Part shown: positions 34,684-43,942 of the stretch, one piece after another
Numbering within the stretch: the stretch's first letter is position 1
Layout: each line of letters starts with the position of its first letter
Assembly: GCA_030603635.1 (NCBI GenBank)
Contig: JAUVXK010000009.1
Span: 1 to 45,456 of the forward strand
Length of the DNA: 45,456 nucleotides
From: Burkholderiales bacterium
GTDB lineage: Bacteria > Pseudomonadota > Gammaproteobacteria > Burkholderiales > Burkholderiaceae_C
Direction of reading: 5' to 3'
Program-made: the position numbers and the translations under genes
The notes under the pieces: model-generated
The model's database searches: none
What the model saw: only the letters and a program-made list of their open reading frames with translations
What the model was told of the DNA's origin: nothing

Positions 34684-34712
34684 GAGCGCCGCGGCTTCAG
34701 ACCGCAGCGCTC
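34684..34712 (-). other. Intercistronic hairpin between atpE and atpF
   Basis: GAGCGCCGCGG (34684-34694) and CCGCAGCGCTC (34702-34712) form an 11-bp stem with one G-U wobble and a 7-base loop, 20 bases after the atpE stop. It has no T run. Such hairpins can protect the atpE message or slow read-through, helping the c subunit to be made in excess; the function is inferred. Confidence 0.55.
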
Positions 34713-34732
34713 CCTTCCTCACAGCAAGACGA

Positions 34733-35011
<279 letters not shown>

Positions 35012-35063
35012 TTAAAGAGAAAGAAAAAACACCTTGTGCGGCCGAAGCGGATGCCCAGCGTGC

Positions 35064-35969
35064 TCAGTGCGCGTCATGCGCCTGACCCAGATAAATCAGG
35101 GCCAGCGTCATGAAGATGAACGCCTGCAGGGTGATGACCAGGATGTGGAACAACGCCCAGATGGTGCCGGCGATCAGGTGCCCGACGAAGAACAGGCCCC
35201 CGCTGATCGACAGGGCGGCATAGCCACCGAGCAGTGCGATCAGCATGAACACCAGTTCACCCGCGAACAAGTTGCCAAACAATCGCATGCCGTGCGAAAC
35301 CGTCTTCGCCACGAACTCGATCATTTGCATGAGGAAGTTGACCACGCCCAGCACCAGCGCCCCGATGGGGTTCTTGCTGGTTCCGAAAGGAGCGGTCACC
35401 AGTTCGTGGGCCCAGCCACCGAGGCCCTTGATCTTGATGTTGTAGTACAGGCACATCAGAAGCACCGACACCGACAGCCCCAGCGTGGTGGACAGGTCGG
35501 CCGTGGGCACGACGCGCATGTAGTCCTTCATGCCAAAGACGGCATGCAGACCGGAGTCGGTATGGTCATGGACGAAGGGAATGCCGTGCGCCCAGATGAA
35601 GGGGATCAGATCCACAGGAATCAGGTCCATGAAGTTCATCATGAAGACCCAGCAGAACACGACCAGGGCCATGGGCGCGATCACCTTGCGGCTGGCGGCA
35701 TTGTGGATCACGGACTTGGCCTGGTTGTCCACCATCTCGACCAGCAGCTCGACGAATGCCTGGAAGCGACCGGGGACACCGGCGGTGGCCTTGCGGGCAG
35801 CGGAATAGAGGAACCAGCAGACAAGAATACCGAGCACGATATTGACCACCACCGAGTCGATGTTGACGATGGTGAAGTCGATCACGCTCGTCTGCTTGTC
35901 GGTCGCCAGGTGACCGAGGTGGTGGCGGATGTACTCGCCCGGGGTGGGTCCTGCGCCTTCAGTTGCCAT
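35064..35969 (-). CDS. atpB: ATP synthase subunit a
   Basis: This 301-residue multi-pass membrane protein forms the proton half-channels. Arg229 in SHGMRLFGNLFAGE is the essential Arg that faces the c-ring. Several segments are clearly hydrophobic, for example IVLGILVCWFLYSA and APMALVVFCWVFMMNFMDL. It lies 35 bases after atpI. Confidence 0.98.
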   Translation of the reverse strand: MATEGAGPTPGEYIRHHLGHLATDKQTSVIDFTIVNIDSVVVNIVLGILVCWFLYSAARKATAGVPGRFQAFVELLVEMVDNQAKSVIHNAASRKVIAPMALVVFCWVFMMNFMDLIPVDLIPFIWAHGIPFVHDHTDSGLHAVFGMKDYMRVVPTADLSTTLGLSVSVLLMCLYYNIKIKGLGGWAHELVTAPFGTSKNPIGALVLGVVNFLMQMIEFVAKTVSHGMRLFGNLFAGELVFMLIALLGGYAALSISGGLFFVGHLIAGTIWALFHILVITLQAFIFMTLALIYLGQAHDAH

Positions 35970-36004
35970 AGTTGAGTCTGCCCATCAAAAAGTCAAAACC
36001 ACAT

Positions 36005-36535
36005 TCATGACGCCCGGCGACGCCCCATCCAGAACGCCAGCCAGTACGCCTTCAGCACCACCACCAGCCCGACCACCAGGCCAAGCCAGCTCAGGTCGGG
36101 GACGATGCGCGGCGCCAGCCACATCATGGCCAGCGCAAGCAGGATCTTGACCCCTTCCCAAAAAAACACGCCCGCCAGCGCACTCCCGGCCGACTTCGGC
36201 CGTGACACACCCCGCCAACGGGACCAGGCACTCGACGTGAGACCATAGGCCATCAACGCCGTGGGCAGCACGATGCACAGACCCCCATAGAACACCGACC
36301 AACCCACCGACGACGCCTCGAACGAGATCATCGCCACCAGGGTAACCGGCGCCAGCAGGGCCAACTGCCACCACACCACCCGCCAGGCCGACACATCGGG
36401 CTGGCGCGCTCGCCACTGCACCGCCTCTTCAGGCGTCAGGGGCTTGAAATCTTCGGCTTCCGCCTCATCTTCCCATGGATCTCGAGCGGTGCGTCGGCCG
36501 TCCTGGGCATGAGGCGACGATGTCTGATGCGTCAT
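36005..36535 (-). CDS. atpI: ATP synthase assembly protein I
   Basis: This 176-residue protein has a polar, acidic N-terminus (PWEDEAEAEDFKPLTPEEAV) and four membrane segments, as in AtpI, which helps c-ring assembly. It is the first gene of the operon and follows a good sigma-70 promoter. The extended N-terminus is seen in other betaproteobacterial AtpI proteins, from memory. Confidence 0.88.
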   Translation of the reverse strand: MTHQTSSPHAQDGRRTARDPWEDEAEAEDFKPLTPEEAVQWRARQPDVSAWRVVWWQLALLAPVTLVAMISFEASSVGWSVFYGGLCIVLPTALMAYGLTSSAWSRWRGVSRPKSAGSALAGVFFWEGVKILLALAMMWLAPRIVPDLSWLGLVVGLVVVLKAYWLAFWMGRRRAS

Positions 36536-36604
36536 TGTCGGAGCCTCGAATTACATTCCGGTTACACGCGCGCTATCGACCCGATAGGTCCAGCAAATCC
36601 TCGC

Positions 36605-36635
36605 ATTATACGTAGAAACCCCGATCACCCGTCAA
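36605..36635 (-). promoter_or_regulatory. Promoter of the ATP synthase operon
   Basis: On the minus strand TTGACG (36630-36635) and a perfect TATAAT (36605-36610) lie 19 bases apart. The spacer is 2 longer than ideal. The predicted transcript begins about 60 bases before atpI. Confidence 0.6.
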
Positions 36636-36673
36636 GAACTCCCCCGAACCGCCGGGGGACGGATAATCCACCC

Positions 36674-36949
36674 ATGAACGCGATCCCCCCCGAGCAGTCG
36701 CTGATCGAATACCCGTGCCATTTCCCGATCAAGGTCATGGGCGTCCATGTCGAAGGATTCGCCCAGGCCATCGTGCACGTGGCACGGCAGTTCGACCCCG
36801 ACTTCGACGCCGACACCGTGGAACACCGTCCCAGCCGGGGCGGCAACTACCTCGGCCTGACCATCACGGTGAGGGTGACGAGCCGCGAACAGCTCGACGA
36901 ACTCTACCGCACGCTCACCACTCACCCGATGGTGAAGTTCGTGCTGTGA
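36674..36949 (+). CDS. ybeD: YbeD/DUF493 family protein
   Basis: This 91-residue protein matches the YbeD (DUF493) family: [25 protein letters not shown] and [10 protein letters not shown]. It has a small ferredoxin-like fold of unclear regulatory role and often precedes lipB, as here. I chose the start MNAIPPEQS; the upstream frame overlaps the atp promoter. It is divergent from the atp operon. Confidence 0.93.
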   Translation: MNAIPPEQSLIEYPCHFPIKVMGVHVEGFAQAIVHVARQFDPDFDADTVEHRPSRGGNYLGLTITVRVTSREQLDELYRTLTTHPMVKFVL

Positions 36950-36959
36950 CCACAGTCCC

Positions 36960-37637
36960 ATGACTTCCCTGCTGCGGCGCGACCTGGGGCGGGTGGACTA
37001 CGAGCCCACCTACGCGGCCATGCAGCGCTTCACCAGCGAGCGCGGCCCCGACACCCCCGACGAACTCTGGCTCTGCGAGCATTTCCCGGTGTTCACCCAG
37101 GGACTGGCCGGCAAGCCGGACCATGTGCTGATGCCGGGCGACATCCCAGTGGTGCAGAGCAACCGGGGCGGCCAGGTCACCTACCACGGCCCAGGCCAGG
37201 TGGTGGCCTACCCCCTGATCGACCTGCAGCGGGCCGGTTATTTCGTGAAGGAATACGTGTACCGGCTGGAGGAGGCGGTGATCCGCACGCTGGCCCATTT
37301 CGGCGTCACTGGGCACCGCGTGGCCAGCGCGCCCGGCATCTACGTGCGCATGGCCAACCCCTTCGACCATGCCGCCCTCACCGGTCCGCGCCCTGGCGAT
37401 CACCCCTTCGCGGGCCTGGGCAAGATCAGCGCGCTGGGCATCAAGGTACACCGGCACCGCACTTACCACGGCCTCGCGCTCAACGTGGCCATGGACCTCG
37501 AGCCCTATACCCGCATCAACCCGTGCGGCTACGCCGGCCTCCAGACCGTGGACCTTTCTACAATCGGCGTACCTGTCGACCCTGCCGACGTCGTCGAAGT
37601 GCTGAGCCGCCAACTGACTCAGCGACTCGCTCCCTGA
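36960..37637 (+). CDS. lipB: Octanoyltransferase LipB
   Basis: This 225-residue enzyme moves octanoyl from acyl-carrier protein to lipoyl-dependent enzymes. The motif [12 protein letters not shown], Lys155 in GLGKISALG, and Cys189 in NPCGYAGL are the conserved catalytic set. It lies 10 bases after ybeD and 37 before lipA. Confidence 0.97.
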   Translation: MTSLLRRDLGRVDYEPTYAAMQRFTSERGPDTPDELWLCEHFPVFTQGLAGKPDHVLMPGDIPVVQSNRGGQVTYHGPGQVVAYPLIDLQRAGYFVKEYVYRLEEAVIRTLAHFGVTGHRVASAPGIYVRMANPFDHAALTGPRPGDHPFAGLGKISALGIKVHRHRTYHGLALNVAMDLEPYTRINPCGYAGLQTVDLSTIGVPVDPADVVEVLSRQLTQRLAP

Positions 37638-37674
37638 GCCCACTGGCTCCGCACCCTTCACCGGATCTTCTCCC

Positions 37675-38649
37675 ATGAGCCACCCGCCCTCCTCCAGCGA
37701 CGCACCGCCCGCCTACGACCCCACCGTCAAGCAGAAAAGCCAGGCCAAGACGGCGCGCATCCCCATCAAGGTCGTGCCGGCCGAACCGCTGAAGAAGCCC
37801 GACTGGATCCGCGTGAAGGCCGGCTCGCCCAGCACCCGGTTCTATGAAATCAAGGACATCCTGCGCCAGAACCGGCTGGTCACAGTCTGCGAAGAGGCCT
37901 CATGCCCCAACATCGGCGAATGCTTCGGCAAGGGCACGGCCACTTTCATGATCATGGGCGACAAGTGCACCCGCCGTTGCCCGTTCTGCGACGTGGGGCA
38001 CGGCCGTCCGGACCCGCTGGACCCGAACGAGCCCGAGAACCTCGCCAAGACCATTGCCGCGCTGAACCTGAAGTACGTGGTCATCACCAGCGTGGACCGC
38101 GACGACCTGCGAGATGGCGGCGCCGGGCACTTTGTGGCCTGCATCCAGAAAACCCGCGAGCGGTCACCGCAAACGCAGATCGAGGTGCTGGTGCCCGACT
38201 TCCGGGGTCGAGACGACCGAGCACTAGAGATTCTCAAGGCCGCGCCGCCCGACGTGATGAACCACAACCTGGAAACGGTGCCGCGCCTGTACAAGGAAGC
38301 GCGTCCCGGATCCGACTACGCCTTCAGCCTGAATCTGCTCCAGAAATTCAAGGCCCTGTTCCCGCACGTGCCCACCAAGAGTGGGTTGATGGTGGGCCTG
38401 GGTGAAACGGACGAGGAAATCCTGCAGGTGATGCAGGACATGCGGGCCCACGGCATCGACATGCTGACCATCGGCCAGTACCTGGCACCCAGCGGCCACC
38501 ACCTGCCGGTGCGTCGCTACGTGCACCCCGACACGTTCAAGATGTTTGAAGCCAAGGCCTACGAGTTGGGGTTCAGCCACGCCGCCGTAGGCGCCATGGT
38601 GCGCAGCTCCTACCACGCGGACCAGCAGGCCCACGCGGCAGGGGTATGA
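37675..38649 (+). CDS. lipA: Lipoyl synthase LipA
   Basis: This 324-residue radical-SAM enzyme inserts sulfur into the octanoyl chain. The auxiliary cluster ligands are Cys72, Cys77 and Cys83; the radical-SAM cluster is Cys98, Cys102 and Cys105 (CTRRCPFC). The C-terminal Ser of RSSYHADQQ coordinates the auxiliary cluster. With LipB it completes endogenous lipoate synthesis. It ends 6 bases before the convergent TolC-OmpA gene. Confidence 0.98.
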   Translation: MSHPPSSSDAPPAYDPTVKQKSQAKTARIPIKVVPAEPLKKPDWIRVKAGSPSTRFYEIKDILRQNRLVTVCEEASCPNIGECFGKGTATFMIMGDKCTRRCPFCDVGHGRPDPLDPNEPENLAKTIAALNLKYVVITSVDRDDLRDGGAGHFVACIQKTRERSPQTQIEVLVPDFRGRDDRALEILKAAPPDVMNHNLETVPRLYKEARPGSDYAFSLNLLQKFKALFPHVPTKSGLMVGLGETDEEILQVMQDMRAHGIDMLTIGQYLAPSGHHLPVRRYVHPDTFKMFEAKAYELGFSHAAVGAMVRSSYHADQQAHAAGV

Positions 38650-38655
38650 ACCCGC

Positions 38656-40506
38656 TCAGCGGGCCTGCTGCACCACCGTCACTTCAACGCGACGGTTCTG
38701 GGCACGCCCTTCGGGCGTGTCGTTGGTGGCCACCGGTTCGGACTTGCCACGGCCCTCGGTGCGGATGCGGTCGGCCGGCACACCCTGGTTGACCATGTAG
38801 GCCTTCACCGCTTCGGCGCGGCGCACAGACAGGCGCTGGTTGTAGGCGTCGGAACCGATGGCGTCGGTATGGCCCACGGCGATCACGACGTCCAGGTCGA
38901 TGGACTTGATGCGGCCGATGAGCTCGTCGAGGTTGCGCCGCCCTTCGGGCTTGAGCACGGCGCGGTCGAAGTCGAACAGCGCGTCGGACGAGAACGTGAC
39001 CTTCTCGGGCGCCGGCGCCTCGGGTGCCGCAGCCGACTGCTGCGCCGCTGCGGCTGCTGCTGCTGCGGCAGGCCGCGCGCGCACCGGAGCGTCGGCCACG
39101 GCCTTGGCCTTGTCGATCTCGACCAGGGCCGGCGTCTCGAACGGACACAGCTCTTCAGGCGGCAGCAGACCCCGGTCCTGACCCACGTCCTCCAGCGTCG
39201 GCTGGCCCTCACGGCTCACGCCGATCGAGGTGGTGAGCTTGCCCATCGCCGCCAGCGTGCGGGCCTGTGCCAGGAACTCGTTGTACTGCGCATTGATGTA
39301 GGCGCGGCTGGCTTCGAAATATTCGTTCTGGGTGTCCAGCAGGTCAAGCAGGGTACGCTGGCCGATGTCGAACTGCTGGCGGTAGGCCTCGCGCGCCACT
39401 TCGGTGGAAAGGCGGTGCTGGTCGAGGTAGCCCAACTGCTCGTTCAGGCGGACGACATCGTTGTACGCGATCGCCAGGGTCTGGCGCACGTCGCGGCAGG
39501 CCTTTTCCTGCAGCTCACGGGCCTGGAAGTTCTGCTCCACCGCCTGGCGCTCGCGGGCCTGGTCGGCACCGCCACGGTACAGGTTGTAGTTCATGACGAT
39601 TTCGGCCACGGTGTCACGAGAATTCCCGCCGCTCTTGTCGATGTTGTGCCCCCACGACTGCCGGATGCGGAAATCCACGCGCGGCCAGTAGCCGGCCTTG
39701 CGGGTTTCGATCTGGGACCGGGTGGAACGCACGTTTTCATAGGCGGCGTTGATGGTCGGGCTGTTCGGCAGGCCGCTCTGCATGGCCTCCACCATCGTAC
39801 CGGGGATGCCTTCGAGCTTCAGCCCTTCGCGCAGCGGGGGCAGCGTGGAAGGCGGCACCACGCCCATGATGCGCTGGTAACGCGCGCTCACGTCGTGCAG
39901 GTTGGAGATTTCGGTCAGCAGGTTCGATTCGGCTAGGGCCAGACGGCCGGTGGCCTGATCGGTGTCGACCCGACGGCTCACGCCGGCTTCGGCGCGTTCC
40001 TCGATCTGTTGGGCCAGCACCTTGTGCTCCACGAAGTTCTGTTTGGCCTCTTCCAGCAGGGAGGAGAACCGGGCCACGTCCGCATAGGCGCGAACCGCCT
40101 CCAGCGCGATGTTTTCCGCGGCTTCCAGGAGTTCGTAATAGCGCACGAGCTTGGCGTAATCCAGCCGCTGCACCTCGTTGCGGGTGAACATGCCGTCGAA
40201 CAGCACCTGGTTGAGGGTGAGCGCGCCGCCATGACGCGAATACCAACCGGTGCTCGTGGTCGGGGTCTTGTTGGTTTCGCGTCCCACGCCGTAGGTGAGG
40301 TCGACCTGGGGACGCCAGCCCGCCTTGGCTGCGTCACGCTCGGCCTCGGCCGCGGTGAAGTTGTACCAGCGCGCCTGCACCTCCGGGTTGGTGGTGATGG
40401 CGGTGCGGATCGCATCGATCATCGGTTGCGGCAAGGCCTGCGCCTGAAGCCCTCCACTGCACACCATGGCCGCTAGCGCGACGGCCGACAAAACATTTTT
40501 TTTCAT
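38656..40506 (-). CDS. TolC-type outer-membrane channel fused to an OmpA domain (LapE-like)
   Basis: This 616-residue protein begins with a signal peptide (KKNVLSAVALAAMVCSGG, cut after AQA near residue 24). Residues about 28-450 carry two TolC/OEP repeats with long helices. After an Ala-rich linker (near 485) comes an OmpA-like peptidoglycan-binding domain at about 505-616 (DFDRAVLKPEGRRNL, GHTDAIGSDAYNQRLSVRRA, GRGKSEPV). A classical TolC or LapE has no OmpA part. The fusion would tie the type I secretion channel to the cell wall. Next to lapG, lapD and the RTX adhesin it is the probable exit channel for that adhesin. It is divergent from lapG. Confidence 0.9.
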   Translation of the reverse strand: MKKNVLSAVALAAMVCSGGLQAQALPQPMIDAIRTAITTNPEVQARWYNFTAAEAERDAAKAGWRPQVDLTYGVGRETNKTPTTSTGWYSRHGGALTLNQVLFDGMFTRNEVQRLDYAKLVRYYELLEAAENIALEAVRAYADVARFSSLLEEAKQNFVEHKVLAQQIEERAEAGVSRRVDTDQATGRLALAESNLLTEISNLHDVSARYQRIMGVVPPSTLPPLREGLKLEGIPGTMVEAMQSGLPNSPTINAAYENVRSTRSQIETRKAGYWPRVDFRIRQSWGHNIDKSGGNSRDTVAEIVMNYNLYRGGADQARERQAVEQNFQARELQEKACRDVRQTLAIAYNDVVRLNEQLGYLDQHRLSTEVAREAYRQQFDIGQRTLLDLLDTQNEYFEASRAYINAQYNEFLAQARTLAAMGKLTTSIGVSREGQPTLEDVGQDRGLLPPEELCPFETPALVEIDKAKAVADAPVRARPAAAAAAAAAQQSAAAPEAPAPEKVTFSSDALFDFDRAVLKPEGRRNLDELIGRIKSIDLDVVIAVGHTDAIGSDAYNQRLSVRRAEAVKAYMVNQGVPADRIRTEGRGKSEPVATNDTPEGRAQNRRVEVTVVQQAR

Positions 40507-40590
40507 GATCCCACCTTGCTATGGGCGCACCAGGCTTCCTGGCGCGCAAGACTTACTTGACTGAGGGGAGCACACGCTTTTTTGCGTTAT

Positions 40591-40609
40591 GCTAGGGCAG
40601 CATCCTAGC
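40591..40609. promoter_or_regulatory. Inverted repeat in the TolC-OmpA / lapG intergenic region
   Basis: GCTAGG-GCAGCAT-CCTAGC is a 6-bp inverted repeat in the divergent intergenic region. The upstream stretch TTGCGTTATGCTAGG may hold a -10 for lapG. It might be an operator; no regulator is suggested. Confidence 0.3.
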
Positions 40610-40711
40610 GGATGTTGTGGCCTTTGGGTTGATTTTCCGTGCGGTATCGTTACGATCATTTCGCCTGTTGCGTCCCACACCACACTTTTGCCCGTTTCCG
40701 CGTCCTCACCT

Positions 40712-41392
40712 GTGAAATCCTGGGCCCGCCGACTCCCCCGCCTCGCGTCCCTGCGCTGGACGGGCTGGGTGGTGGCGGCCTTGCTGGTGGTGGGCCTCTC
40801 GGGGGCGGCGCCGAATCTGGACCTGATGCAGCGCCTGGCTCAGGAACGTTACGGACCCACCGCCGCCGAGACGGTCGCCGCCTGGCGCCGGATGATGGAC
40901 GAGGCCCGAGACCAGCCGGTGGAGCAGCAGCTCAACCTGGTCAACACCTTTTTCAACCGGCGCATCCTGTATGCGCTGGACTCCCAGGTCTGGGGGCAGA
41001 ACGATTACTGGGCCAGCCCGCTGGAGTTCATGGGGCGCGGCGCGGGCGACTGCGAGGACTATTCCATCGCCAAATACGTCACGCTCAAGCTGCTGGGCGT
41101 ACCCAACGAGCGTCTGCGCATGATCTACGTGCGCGCCCGCACCGTTGGGGCCCTGACCGAAGCCCACATGGTGCTGGGCTACTACGAAGACCCGACCGGC
41201 GAGCCGCTCATTCTCGACAACCTGATCACCAGCGTGCGGCCGGCTTCCCGGCGCAACGACCTCACCCCCGTCTTCAGCTTCAACAGCCAGGGATTGTGGG
41301 TGGCCGGTCAGCAGCAGTCCTCGGCCGATCCGACGGCCCGGCTGTCGCGCTGGCGCGAAGTTCTGGAACGCATGTCCAAGGAGGGGCTGTGA
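40712..41392 (+). CDS. lapG: LapG periplasmic cysteine protease
   Basis: This transglutaminase-like cysteine proteinase (BTLCP) carries the triad Cys in GAGDCEDYSI, His in EAHMVLGYY and Asp in LILDNLI. LapG enzymes clip the N-terminal part of a giant adhesin to release it from the surface. I chose the GTG giving VKSWARRLPRLASLRWTGW, a good signal-anchor start; the open frame reaches an ATG at 40589, but those 41 residues are Cys-rich and overlap a probable promoter. It lies 36 bases before lapD, its inhibitor. Confidence 0.9.
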   Translation: MKSWARRLPRLASLRWTGWVVAALLVVGLSGAAPNLDLMQRLAQERYGPTAAETVAAWRRMMDEARDQPVEQQLNLVNTFFNRRILYALDSQVWGQNDYWASPLEFMGRGAGDCEDYSIAKYVTLKLLGVPNERLRMIYVRARTVGALTEAHMVLGYYEDPTGEPLILDNLITSVRPASRRNDLTPVFSFNSQGLWVAGQQQSSADPTARLSRWREVLERMSKEGL

Positions 41393-41428
41393 AGCACGGT
41401 CCTGCCACATTACCCAAGGGGCACTGAA

Positions 41429-43342
41429 ATGTCACTCGTCAAGCAGTTGTGGATTGCCATCGTGGTCGTGATGACCGTGGCCTTCGGCGGAAGCCTGGTG
41501 GTCAGCGTGCTGTCGGCGCGCGGCTATCTGGAGCAGCAGTTGCAGGTCAAGAACATCGACAACGCGACTTCATTGGCGCTGTCGCTGACCCAGCTCGACA
41601 AGGAACTGGTGACGGTGGAGCTGCAGGTGGCCGCCCAGTTCGACGCCGGACACTACCGCTTCATCCGGGTCGTCTCGCCCACCGGTGAAACCCTCGTCGA
41701 GCGGGTCTATGAAGGCGAACTGTATGGTGCTCCGCGCTGGTTCGCCAACCTGATTCCGATCCAGGCCGACCCTGGTCAGGCCCAGATCATGGACGGCTGG
41801 AAGCAGTTCGGCACCATCAGCCTCGCCAGCCACGAACAGTACGTGTACAAGAGCCTGTGGGAAGGCACCCTGGAGTTGCTGCTGTGGTTCGTGCTGGGCA
41901 GCGCCCTCACCGGCGTGCTGGGCACCTTTGCCATCCGGGTGATCACCCGACCGCTGCGCGACGTGGTGGACCAGGCCCAGGCGATCGCGGAACGGCGCTT
42001 CCTCACCGTGGCCGAGCCCCGCACCCCCGAAATGCGCGCCGTGACCCAGGCCATGAACGCCATGGTCGAGCGCCTCAAGGCCATGTTTGCCGAAGAGTCC
42101 AGCCGCCTGGAGAACCTGCGCAAGAAGGTCAATCGCGACCCGGTGACCGGGATTGCCAACCGAGACTATTTCATGTCGCAACTGCGCGAGGTGCTGACCG
42201 GCGAAATGCACGGTTCCGTGGGCAGCCTGGTCATGGTGCGGCTGGCCTACCTGAACGAGCTGAACGCGAAGTTCGGCCACCAACGCGCCGACCAGTTGCT
42301 GCGCGAGCTGGCCGACGTGCTGTTCCACAGCGGCGACAACCACCCGGGGCAGCGTGCCGGGCGCGTCAAGGGCGGCGAATTCGCCGTGGTCTGCCCGACC
42401 TACACCTCGCCCACAGAAGCCGCGAAGGACATTTACGAACGCCTCTGCAAGGACTGGCTGCCGAAATGGGAGCCTGAATTCGCCGACCTGTTCCACCTGG
42501 CGGCGGTGGGCTACGTGCGCAACCAGAGCGTGGGCGACCTGATGACCCGGGCCGACCAGGCACTGGCCAAGGCCCAGGCCAAGGGCCCCAACACCTGGCA
42601 CGCCGAAGAAGACGCCAACAACAAGCTCAGTCTGCCGGCCGAGCAGTGGCGCACGCTGCTGACCGAGGCCGTCAACGGCGGCCAGATCAGCCTCGCCTTC
42701 TTCCCGGTGGTGCGCGGCGACCCGAACAAGCCCCTGCACCAGGAGGGGGTGATCCGCCTGCAAATGGACACCTCGGGCCAGTTGCTGTCGGCCGGTGACT
42801 TCATGCCCATGGCCGCCAACCTGAACCTGACCGCCCCGATCGACCTGGGCGTGGTGCGGTTGGCGATCGACCACCTGCAACAGGGCACCGGCGACGTGGC
42901 GGTCAACCTCTCGGCAGAGACCATCGGCGACTTCGGCTTCCGCAACCAGTTGCTGCAACTGCTGCAAGGCTACCCGGAGCTCTGCAAGCGGCTGCTGTTC
43001 GAGGTGCCCGAATACGGCGTGTTCCGCCAGTTCGACGCCTTCCGCGACCTCACCCGTGCGCTCAAGGCGCTGGGCTGCCGGGTGGGCATCGAGTATTTTG
43101 GCCAGCGCTTTGCCGAAAGCGACAAGCTCGCCAGCCTGGGGCTGGACTACATCAAGGTGCACCCCGCCTACGTGCGCGGCATCAGCGAGAACCCGGGCAA
43201 CCAGGAATTCCTCAAGGGCCTCTGCACCATGGCGCACGCGTTCGGCATCACCGTCATCGCCCTGGGCGTGGAAAGCCAGGAAGACCTGCCGCTGCTGGCG
43301 CAACTCGGGTTCGACGGGGCGACAGGGCCTGGGGTGGGCTGA
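41429..43342 (+). CDS. lapD: LapD c-di-GMP receptor with degenerate GGDEF and EAL
   Basis: This 637-residue inner-membrane protein has membrane segments near 7-29 and 147-170 around a periplasmic domain, then HAMP (about 170-225), GGDEF (about 235-395) and EAL (about 405-637). The GGDEF site reads RVKGGEF, with the catalytic Asp lost; the EAL site reads QEGVIRLQ. Both should be inactive, as in LapD, where EAL only binds c-di-GMP. Trp124 in MDGWKQFG matches the LapG-gripping Trp. High c-di-GMP lets LapD hold LapG and keep the adhesin on the cell. It follows lapG by 36 bases and ends at a terminator. Confidence 0.95.
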   Translation: MSLVKQLWIAIVVVMTVAFGGSLVVSVLSARGYLEQQLQVKNIDNATSLALSLTQLDKELVTVELQVAAQFDAGHYRFIRVVSPTGETLVERVYEGELYGAPRWFANLIPIQADPGQAQIMDGWKQFGTISLASHEQYVYKSLWEGTLELLLWFVLGSALTGVLGTFAIRVITRPLRDVVDQAQAIAERRFLTVAEPRTPEMRAVTQAMNAMVERLKAMFAEESSRLENLRKKVNRDPVTGIANRDYFMSQLREVLTGEMHGSVGSLVMVRLAYLNELNAKFGHQRADQLLRELADVLFHSGDNHPGQRAGRVKGGEFAVVCPTYTSPTEAAKDIYERLCKDWLPKWEPEFADLFHLAAVGYVRNQSVGDLMTRADQALAKAQAKGPNTWHAEEDANNKLSLPAEQWRTLLTEAVNGGQISLAFFPVVRGDPNKPLHQEGVIRLQMDTSGQLLSAGDFMPMAANLNLTAPIDLGVVRLAIDHLQQGTGDVAVNLSAETIGDFGFRNQLLQLLQGYPELCKRLLFEVPEYGVFRQFDAFRDLTRALKALGCRVGIEYFGQRFAESDKLASLGLDYIKVHPAYVRGISENPGNQEFLKGLCTMAHAFGITVIALGVESQEDLPLLAQLGFDGATGPGVG

Positions 43343-43370
43343 GAACACCCCCAGCGTCGAGACTGAAAAG

Positions 43371-43396
43371 AACAGGCCGGCAAATGCCGGCCTGTT
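43371..43396 (+). terminator. Terminator after lapD
   Basis: AACAGGCCGGC-AAAT-GCCGGCCTGTT is a perfect 11-bp stem with a 4-base loop, 28 bases after the lapD stop. The T run is short, but the stem is strong. Confidence 0.8.
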
Positions 43397-43472
43397 TCCG
43401 CCTTTGTCCGCGCCTTTGTTGGTCTAGATTGGACACTCCCTGTTCTTGCGCATGAGCGCTCAAGGAGTCTTC

Positions 43473-43844
43473 ATGAAAGTCAATGCCAACCCCATGGCCG
43501 CCTTCCAGCGCGAAACCCCGCCCGGCAAAGCCATGAACAGGCCTGACAAGGCCGCCCCCACCCCACAGAACGAAGCCAGGCCTTCTGTGGTCACCCCCCC
43601 GGGGCTGCAGAAAGTCATGAACAAGCTGGAGGCCCTGGGCGACAGCCGCACCCTAGGCCAGAACGTGGCCATGGACCGCATCGGCCGAAATCTGGCCAGG
43701 TACTCCGAAACACAGGCGATGGTGCCGCCGCAGGCACCGGTGGTACCCGAACCTGCCCAGACCGAGGACCCGATGGTTGAGGAGGTGGTCGCGGGGGAGA
43801 CAGGAGAGTCTGCGGACAGCACCGGATTGAACGCCAGTGCGTGA
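43473..43844 (+). CDS. Small disordered protein between lapD and the adhesin
   Basis: This 123-residue protein is not recognised. It is rich in Pro, Ala and Glu and probably mostly disordered, with one helix (GLQKVMNKLEALG) followed by a short basic stretch (VAMDRIGRNLARYSE). AGGAG lies six bases before the chosen ATG, so it is translated. It has no signal peptide. It is a single-gene unit between two terminators, and might be a cytoplasmic partner of the adhesin system. Confidence 0.65.
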   Translation: MKVNANPMAAFQRETPPGKAMNRPDKAAPTPQNEARPSVVTPPGLQKVMNKLEALGDSRTLGQNVAMDRIGRNLARYSETQAMVPPQAPVVPEPAQTEDPMVEEVVAGETGESADSTGLNASA

Positions 43845-43894
43845 GTTCACACCCCAGCAAACAGGTAACTGCAGCAAATCGTTGCACCCATGAA

Positions 43895-43919
43895 AAAGGA
43901 GGCCAGGACGGCCTCCTTT
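43895..43919. terminator. Bidirectional terminator between convergent genes
   Basis: AAAGGAGGCC-AGGAC-GGCCTCCTTT is a perfect 10-bp stem with a 5-base loop. Flanking A and T runs let it serve both the small plus-strand gene and the adhesin on the minus strand. Confidence 0.85.
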
Positions 43920-43942
43920 AACAACCATCATCAGATGGCAAA

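Noticed and set aside
39010-39075. A triplet repeat that might vary in length inside the TolC-OmpA gene
   Set aside because: The Ala codons are mixed GCC, GCA and GCG, so it is a normal flexible linker and not a slippage tract.
41570-43348. A 592-codon open frame antisense to lapD
   Set aside because: The plus-strand frame has clear LapD domains; the antisense product has none.
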